Assembly: GCA_025924495.1 (NCBI GenBank)
Contig: JAICIG010000107.1
Coordinates: 1 to 19,304, forward strand
Source of the DNA: Pirellulales bacterium
GTDB lineage: Bacteria > Planctomycetota > Planctomycetia > Pirellulales > JAICIG01
Length of the DNA stretch: 19,304 nt
Direction: 5' to 3'
Below, one piece after another: positions 14,586 through 19,304 of this stretch. The translations under genes were made by a program, and so were the position numbers. Under the pieces are notes generated by a model that worked only from the letters and a program-made list of their open reading frames with translations, had not been told where the DNA came from and did no database searches. Positions within the stretch are counted from its first letter, which is position 1. Every line of letters begins with the position of its first letter.

Positions 14586-14846
14586 ATGAGTTCCAGAAAA
14601 CTGCAGACGCCGCCCACGCGCAACCAACCGTCGGGACGGTCGCGAAGCGGTCGTCGGTCGCCAGTGCCGAATGAACCAACGCGCGACATGATCGCGCGGC
14701 GGGCATACGAAATCTGGGAAAGCCGCGGGTGTCCGGCGGGGTCTGGCGTCGAAGATTGGCTGATCGCCGAGGCGGAGCTGTTCGCTGCAGGTCGGTTTCG
14801 CGTGGGGAGCCGCGAACAACCAGCTGCTCCTCGCAGGCCTCGTTAG
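14586..14846 (+). CDS. DUF2934 small protein
   Basis: ATG 14586, with GGGAG (14572-14576) 9 nt upstream. An 86-aa, very basic N-terminus (RNQPSGRSRSGRRSP) is followed by the DUF2934 core at ~34-68: MIARRAYEIWESRGCPAGSGVEDWLIAEAEL. This matches the family pattern (AYxxxxxRGxxxGxxxxDWxxAExEL). Members are short, often basic, common in Proteobacteria and planctomycetes; function unknown. The basic tails at both ends might bind nucleic acid (inference). Probably in one transcript with the cupin gene. Confidence 0.88.
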   Translation: MSSRKLQTPPTRNQPSGRSRSGRRSPVPNEPTRDMIARRAYEIWESRGCPAGSGVEDWLIAEAELFAAGRFRVGSREQPAAPRRPR

Positions 14847-15305
14847 CGATCGCTGAAGATGTCAGGCGCTTTTGCATGCGCGTCACTTCGAGTGACGAAG
14901 GACCCGGCGTTGATCGAGAACGAACTGTGCGGCAGCCGTCGGGGCGCCAGGCGCCGTCGAATAATTGCCGGCCTCTATGATTCGCGACTGCCGCCAAAAG
15001 TCCCCCTGCAGCTTGAAGTGCGCGTCGAACTCAGGCTCGTCAAGCAGCGCTAGCCGTTCTCCTCTCGAAGAGTGATTTGGCGAGCATTCGCCCAGCTCAA
15101 ACGATGCTCCTCACCGCGACGTCAAAGCCACGGCATCGAAGCCGCGTTGACAAGCTGCCGCTTAGCGACTCAATTGGGCGGCAACCGGTCCTCGGCCGTA
15201 GGGCGCCGCAGGCAGCTCAGGCCAAATACGTGCCGTTGCCGCGGACAGGCATTCGTGTGCCGCGGACGCCGTCGTCGCGAGCAAACAATCTAGCGATCAC
15301 TGTCG
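14847..15305. other. 459-nt intergenic region upstream of cls
   Basis: I see no gene: open frames here have Arg-rich translations without ribosome sites. A hairpin CGTCACT-TCG-AGTGACG (14881-14897, 7-bp perfect stem) lies 34 nt after the DUF2934 stop and may be a terminator without a T run. AGCGATCGCT at 14845-14854 is a 10-bp palindrome on the stop codon. The promoter for cardiolipin synthase should be in the second half but is not obvious. Confidence 0.5.
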
Positions 15306-16763
15306 ATGCAACTCGATCCCTGGCTCACGCTCGCCATTCTGATTGCGGATTGGCTGATTCGCATCGGGCTGTCGTTGCGCGTGATTATGCGGCGCCTGCC
15401 GGTCGGCGTTTCGCTCGCATGGTTGACGGTAATTTTAGTGTTTCCGTACCTGGGGGCGGTACTCTACTTGATGTTCGGCGAGTTGCGGTTGGGCCGAAAG
15501 CGCGAGCGCCGAGCTGCGGCCATCCGGCTGGCGCGGCAACCGCAGCACGCACAGCTCGAGCCAAAGAATGATATCGATTGGTCGCGCCGCGGACCCGAGT
15601 GCGAATCGTTGGCGCGGATTGCAGCCAAACTCCTTGGTAATCCGCCGCTGGCTGGCAACACGCTGGAACTGTTGGAAGATGCCGAAGCCGTGTTCGGCGC
15701 ACTGATTGCCGATATTGAGCGCGCCCAGCGCAGCATCTATCTCGAGTTTTATATCTGGGAAAATGGCGGATTGGCCGATGAAATGGCCGAGGCGCTAGTG
15801 CACGCCGTGGGCCGAGGGGTCGAGTGTCGGGTACTGCTCGACGCGGTGGGCAGTCGACCGTTTTTGAGAAGCCGCAAACTGAAAGAGCTGCGAGGGCAGG
15901 GCATCGACATTCGGGCGGCGCTCAAAGCAGGCGTCATCCGCATGCTATTCGTGCGTTTCGATCTGCGGCTGCACCGCAAGATCGCCGTCGTCGACGGTCA
16001 GATCGGCTACACGGGCAGCATGAACCTGGTCGACCCTCGGTTCTTCAAACAGACAGCGGGCGTAGGCGAATGGGTCGATGCCATGGCTCGCATCACCGGT
16101 CCGGCGGTGCAGGCATTGGAACTCGTCATCGAAGAGGACTGGGAAACCGAAACGGGCGAGAAACTCAAGGGGCCAGGCATGCAAGTTCCCGCCGAGCCGA
16201 GCGGGGCGCCGGGCCAGGCCATCGTTCAGACGCTGCCTTCCGGGCCGGCGGCGCCGAGCCAGGCGATCGAAGATTTGCTGCTAGCGACCATCTACGGCGC
16301 ACGACGCGAGTTGGTGCTGACCACGCCCTATTTCGTCCCCGACGAACTGTTGCTTACCGCGTTGGCGTCGGCGGCTTGGCGCGGCCTCGATGTAACTTTG
16401 ATCGTGCCGGCGCGCGTCGATTCCAAGCTGGTGCGTCTCGCCACCGCCGCTCAGCGCGGCGACTTGGCGCGGGCGGGCGTAAAAATCATGGAGTACCACG
16501 GCGGGCTGCTGCACACCAAGAGCGTTACCGCGGACGGCGACCTTAGCCTGTTCGGCTCATTAAATCTCGATCCGCGGAGCCAGCACTTGAACTTCGAAAT
16601 TACGCTGGCCATCTACGATCGCGAGTTCACCGGCAAGCTGCGCCGCTTGCAGTGTTCGTACCTGGCGCACTGCGTCCCATTCGATTTGCCGGCGTGGCAG
16701 CAGCGTTCGTTTTCGCGACGCCTGGCCCAAGACGTCGGTCGGCTAATGAGCCCGTTGCTCTAG
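15306..16763 (+). CDS. cls: Cardiolipin synthase (phospholipase D family)
   Basis: A 485-aa protein of the usual Cls length starting at ATG 15306. Two membrane helices at the N-terminus (~8-28 and ~36-58, LAWLTVILVFPYLGAVLYLMFGE; PLDc_N region), then two phospholipase D domains. Domain 1 has H223-x-K225-x4-D230 (HRKIAVVDGQIGYTGSMNL) and domain 2 H403-x-K405-x4-D410 (HTKSVTADGDLSLFGSLNLDPRS); both HKD motifs are intact. AQRSIYLEFYIWENGGLADEMAEAL and TTPYFVPDELLLTAL are family hallmarks. The enzyme makes cardiolipin from phosphatidylglycerol at the inner membrane. Monocistronic; convergent with the minus-strand lipoprotein gene. Confidence 0.96.
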   Translation: MQLDPWLTLAILIADWLIRIGLSLRVIMRRLPVGVSLAWLTVILVFPYLGAVLYLMFGELRLGRKRERRAAAIRLARQPQHAQLEPKNDIDWSRRGPECESLARIAAKLLGNPPLAGNTLELLEDAEAVFGALIADIERAQRSIYLEFYIWENGGLADEMAEALVHAVGRGVECRVLLDAVGSRPFLRSRKLKELRGQGIDIRAALKAGVIRMLFVRFDLRLHRKIAVVDGQIGYTGSMNLVDPRFFKQTAGVGEWVDAMARITGPAVQALELVIEEDWETETGEKLKGPGMQVPAEPSGAPGQAIVQTLPSGPAAPSQAIEDLLLATIYGARRELVLTTPYFVPDELLLTALASAAWRGLDVTLIVPARVDSKLVRLATAAQRGDLARAGVKIMEYHGGLLHTKSVTADGDLSLFGSLNLDPRSQHLNFEITLAIYDREFTGKLRRLQCSYLAHCVPFDLPAWQQRSFSRRLAQDVGRLMSPLL

Positions 16764-16833
16764 CACGATTGCATCGGCGAACGGCCATGCGGAAATCATG
16801 AGTGCGTCAACGGGCCACGAAAGGTCAAAAGAA

Positions 16834-16927
16834 CGATAACACGAAAAAGTCGATGGGGAAGATCGCGGACGGCCCCGCCAACCGCCGGAATGTCTTCTTC
16901 CTGTTATCGATCTATCGTGTTTTCGTG
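16834..16927. terminator. Possible long-range inverted repeat between convergent genes
   Basis: CGATAAC (16834-16840) pairs with GTTATCG (16903-16909), and CACGAAAA (16840-16847) with TTTTCGTG (16920-16927). The arms overlap, so they are alternatives. The position between the cls and lipoprotein stops suits a shared 3' end, but the loop is long and this is weak. Confidence 0.25.
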
Positions 16928-16957
16928 AATCGGGTGATTGCAGCCCATATCGTCTGG

Positions 16958-17284
16958 CTATTCCGCGGCGACCTTCCGCTGAGCCTTGATTAAATCGTAC
17001 AGTTCTCGAGCGGCCGGCTCCCATTGGCCGTCACGCGCTTGAGCGATCGGCGATTCCAAGGCCTTCCAGGCCTCGTTGGAGAGCTTGCCGCAGTCGCGCA
17101 GCCGTTCCAACTCGCAGGCGCTTTGCTCCAGCCAAGGCTTTTGCTGAGAGGTGACGGCTGTCCATAGGGCGTCGACCGCCGAGAAGCATTCCTCATTACC
17201 CGTAAACTGCGGCGCAGTACCGCAGCCTGTCGCCGCTATCAGCAAAACACCGGACAAGACTATAGCTCGCGTCAGTTGATTCAT
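16958..17284 (-). CDS. Small lipoprotein downstream of DUF1559 gene
   Basis: A 108-aa protein from ATG 17284, with AAGGT close upstream. Signal peptide MNQLTRAIVLSGVLLIAATGC with a lipobox-like ATGC; Cys21 would be lipidated after signal peptidase II cleavage. The -3 residue is Ala rather than the usual Leu, so the site is slightly atypical. The mature part is helical with three more Cys (EECFSAVDALWTAV, QSACELERLRDCGKLS) and ends ELYDLIKAQRKVAAE. No known domain. It starts 36 nt after the DUF1559 stop; a small lipoprotein behind a DUF1559 gene is a recurrent planctomycete arrangement, so it probably works at the same envelope structure. Confidence 0.85.
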   Translation of the reverse strand: MNQLTRAIVLSGVLLIAATGCGTAPQFTGNEECFSAVDALWTAVTSQQKPWLEQSACELERLRDCGKLSNEAWKALESPIAQARDGQWEPAARELYDLIKAQRKVAAE

Positions 17285-17295
17285 CAGTGACCTTT

Positions 17296-17331
17296 GCTTT
17301 ACCAGCCGGGAACCTGCGCTTTACCAGCCGG
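17296..17331. repeat. 14-bp direct repeat at DUF1559 3' end
   Basis: GCTTTACCAGCCGG occurs at 17296-17309 and again at 17318-17331, 22 nt apart. The second copy is the last codons and stop of the DUF1559 gene (read on the minus strand as CCGGCTGG-TAA-AGC); the first lies between that stop and the lipoprotein start. Confidence 0.7.
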
Positions 17332-18382
17332 CGTCGAACGCCGCTTCGCCTTTGTTGCGAGTCGACAAGGCGACCCAAGCCAGCGAGTTAATAAACTGCG
17401 AGACGAACCGCACGGAGCCGTCGCCCAGCACCACGTTCGCTCCGCCGGGATGCTCTGAATACATTTCGTCGGTATGGCCGAAAGGATTGTTCGGAGCATG
17501 GATGATCACCTGCGGGTGGTCGTGAATGTCGGGGCCGCTGTGTGCGCCAACCATCGCGCCGCCGCTGTTGCAACTGGAAGGAAAGGCCGCCTTAGGGCAG
17601 GTCGCGCTCCAAGGAATGACTCCCACCCACGTTTTGTCGCTCAAGATCGAGCTGTGCTCGCCCGCGAACACCGTCTGCGACAGGCCGTCGCTCACATCGC
17701 CCGCTCGCACGTGTGCATTGCGGAAAAACGGCCCGTCGATGTCGGCCAGCTGCCCGCCGGCTGCGGCGATCGGCTCGCTCGTATAGAAATCGTCGTAGTT
17801 GGCGACGCGCCCCCAAGGTTGATGGATGCCGGCGTTCGTAACATAGTGCGCATGCGCCAGAAACAGCTTGGGGCTATAGGACGATGGATTCTCGGGCGCA
17901 TAGGCCGGCGAGCCGTTGTAACGTTGCACTTCAAAGCCGTTGCTGCCCCCCGTGGCCGAAGGGCAGAGAAATATCGGCAGCCTGGTCATCGCCACGGCCG
18001 CGTTCTCGATGTCCCAACAGGGCAGCCGGAAATCGAAGCGGTCGTACACGGCCTGCTGCTCCAACTGGGGCAGCAGCAGCGCGCCCCAGGCGAAGCCTGA
18101 AGCGCCGTTATCGTTGTCGTCGGGATAACTCACGCCGTTGTCGCTGCCGGCTTGAGTCGGGTTGCCGACATAGGCGGGCGGAAACATGCGATGAATGTCG
18201 TGGTAGTTGTGCAGCGCCACGCCAATTTGATTCAGGTGATTGGCGCATTCGGCGCGCCTCGCCGCTTCCCGAGCCGCCTGCACCGCCGGCAGCAGCAGGC
18301 CCACGAGAAGCCCGATGATGGCAATCACGATGAGCAGCTCAACGAGCGTAAAGGCACGCCGTGGCAATAGATGCGATTTCAT
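17321..18382 (-). CDS. DUF1559 prepilin-like protein
   Basis: The start is ATG 18382, placing the type III/IV prepilin motif correctly (MKSHLLPRRA^FTLVE; prepilin peptidase site after Ala10, Glu15 at +5); the frame is open further upstream but that would bury the motif. 353 aa. Hydrophobic helix LVELLIVIAIIGLLVGLLLPAVQAAREAARR, then CANHLNQIGVALHNYHD and FPPAY as in nearly all DUF1559 proteins, a large variable beta-rich middle and the C-terminal H-x9-DG box (HPGGANVVLGDGSVRFVSQFI). The first residue of the mature protein is preceded by Ala instead of the usual Gly. The family is hugely expanded in planctomycetes and thought to form extracellular pseudopilin-like structures; the precise role is unknown. 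Operon with the lipoprotein. Confidence 0.95.
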   Translation of the reverse strand: MKSHLLPRRAFTLVELLIVIAIIGLLVGLLLPAVQAAREAARRAECANHLNQIGVALHNYHDIHRMFPPAYVGNPTQAGSDNGVSYPDDNDNGASGFAWGALLLPQLEQQAVYDRFDFRLPCWDIENAAVAMTRLPIFLCPSATGGSNGFEVQRYNGSPAYAPENPSSYSPKLFLAHAHYVTNAGIHQPWGRVANYDDFYTSEPIAAAGGQLADIDGPFFRNAHVRAGDVSDGLSQTVFAGEHSSILSDKTWVGVIPWSATCPKAAFPSSCNSGGAMVGAHSGPDIHDHPQVIIHAPNNPFGHTDEMYSEHPGGANVVLGDGSVRFVSQFINSLAWVALSTRNKGEAAFDAGW

Positions 18383-18709
18383 GGCACTGCAACCGCGATC
18401 ATGATATGCAAAATCTAAGTTTTGAATAATCAAAAACAACAATATGAATAACAGAAAACAGGTCCGTGTCAACATGAAATCCTTGTATTTTCGAGAAATC
18501 CACGCCTGGGACCAAGCTGCGCCTTCCGCTCGCATGACTCGAAAACAAGGCCAAACAAGCAACTACAAGTAACGCGCTGCATCGCGGCCGAAAGCGGCCG
18601 GCGAAGAAATAGCGATTCGAGCGCCGCGCGAGTGGAATCAGCCGGATTCCATGCGATCCCTCAGCGTTCGCAGGCAAGTGAACCGTGCGGACCGCCCATG
18701 GACGCCGAC
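18383..18709. other. Leader of DUF1559 gene and 3' flank of sthA
   Basis: No gene. Bases 18395-18490 are AT-rich compared with the surroundings and carry a promoter candidate for the DUF1559 gene; the rest is GC-rich 3' flank of the transhydrogenase gene, without a clear terminator. Confidence 0.5.
18445..18472 (-). promoter_or_regulatory. Possible sigma-70 promoter of the DUF1559-lipoprotein operon
   Basis: On the minus strand a perfect TTGACA (18472-18467) lies 16 nt before TATTCA (18450-18445, first three bases match the -10 consensus), in the AT-rich stretch. The leader would be about 55 nt before ATG 18382. Confidence 0.35.
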
Positions 18710-19303
18710 TTAGAACAATCGGTTGTAACCGTTGAGCGCCGCCACGCGGTAGGCTTCGGCCATGGTGGGATAATTGAAGGTCGAGTTGATGAAATAGTTC
18801 AGCGAGTTCTGCTCGCCGGGTTGCGACATGATCGCCTGGCCGATGTGGATGATTTCGGAGGCATTGGCGCCAAAGCAATGAATGCCGAGAATCTGCAGCG
18901 TCTCGCGATGAAACAGCAACTTCAGCATGCCGACTGTCTGACCGGTGATTTGAGCTCGGGCGAGACTCTTAAACATCGCCTGGCCCACCTCGTAAGGCAC
19001 GCCAGCGGCGGTCAGTTCGCGTTCGGTTTTACCCAGCGAGCTGATCTCGGGGCTCGTATAAATGCCGGTCGGAATATCGCTGATCAACGCGCGATCGCAA
19101 TGCCCGCAGATTAAGTGCTGCACGGCGTATCGGCCTTGTACGTAAGCGGCGCTGGCTAGAGCGGGCGGGCCAATCACATCGCCTACGGCATAGACGTGAT
19201 GCTGAGCGGTCTGGAAGTGCTCGTTCACTTCCAATTGGCCGCGATGGTTCGGCTGGATGCCAATGGCCTCAAGCCCCATATTCTCAGAGTTGCCGGTGCG
19301 ACC
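18710..19303 (-). CDS. sthA: Soluble pyridine nucleotide transhydrogenase, C-terminal part
   Basis: The frame is open to the window end; the Met at 19279 is internal, since GRTGNSEN precedes it. About 197 C-terminal residues of a ~465-aa flavoprotein are visible: [18 protein letters not shown]-binding [22 protein letters not shown], then the dimerisation domain ([29 protein letters not shown]...[58 protein letters not shown]). The final segment is nearly identical to E. coli SthA, which separates it from lipoamide dehydrogenase. It moves reducing equivalents between NADPH and NAD+ in the cytoplasm. The N-terminal Rossmann domain is outside the window. It is upstream of DUF1559 with a 327-nt gap, so a separate unit. 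Confidence 0.95.
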   Translation of the reverse strand, partial: GRTGNSENMGLEAIGIQPNHRGQLEVNEHFQTAQHHVYAVGDVIGPPALASAAYVQGRYAVQHLICGHCDRALISDIPTGIYTSPEISSLGKTERELTAAGVPYEVGQAMFKSLARAQITGQTVGMLKLLFHRETLQILGIHCFGANASEIIHIGQAIMSQPGEQNSLNYFINSTFNYPTMAEAYRVAALNGYNRLF

Positions 19304-19304
19304 C

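Noticed and set aside
15077..15571. A 164-codon open frame overlapping the start of cls
   Set aside because: Its translation is Arg/Ala-rich without domains and overlaps the well-supported cardiolipin synthase start in another frame.
18383..18562. An N-terminal extension of the DUF1559 protein
   Set aside because: The prepilin motif must be close to the N-terminus; the extension covers an AT-rich promoter-like stretch.

Overview
The window looks like a chromosomal segment of a planctomycete, probably of the Pirellulales kind. This rests on a DUF1559 prepilin-like protein with the PRRAFTLVELLIVIAIIG start followed by a small lipoprotein, several small proteins of types I associate with planctomycetes, a membrane protein ending in planctomycete-style leucine-rich repeats, GC-rich coding DNA, and frequent intergenic palindromes. 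No rRNA, tRNA, transposase, phage gene or CRISPR array was found. Both window edges cut genes.

Layout. (1) 1-4006, plus strand: the 3' part of a KaiC-family ATPase overlaps by 4 nt a hybrid histidine kinase (degenerate receiver, PAS, PAS, HisKA, HATPase, receiver). Two very small ORFs follow, one of them only 56 aa. (2) 4007-4331: nested inverted repeats. (3) 4332-5723, minus: a membrane-anchored protein of unknown function. (4) 5724-7429: a 103-aa conserved small protein, a repeat-rich gap with three long palindromes, and a cold-shock protein on the minus strand. (5) 7803-8950, plus: an ABHD14-like alpha/beta hydrolase and a single-domain response regulator. (6) 9026-9787, minus: an ArsM-like methyltransferase interrupted by an in-frame TGA that is very likely selenocysteine, with a SECIS-like hairpin just downstream of the TGA. 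(7) 9999-13046: a small conserved protein (+), a 715-aa membrane/LRR protein (-) and a thioredoxin (+). (8) 13228-16763, plus: a second methyltransferase, a small cupin, a DUF2934 protein and cardiolipin synthase. (9) 16958-19303, minus: lipoprotein, DUF1559 protein, and the C-terminal part of soluble transhydrogenase SthA.

The window is mostly a mosaic of short transcription units rather than one pathway. The real units are KaiC-kinase (signalling by overlap), DUF1559-lipoprotein, and perhaps cupin-DUF2934. The most notable observation is the putative selenoprotein methyltransferase. The family sequence continues in frame for 55 codons past TGA, the TGA falls where the related human AS3MT has a conserved arsenic-binding Cys, and an 8-bp stem with a GGUC loop starts 14 nt after the TGA. 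A standard gene caller would truncate this gene at 9194.
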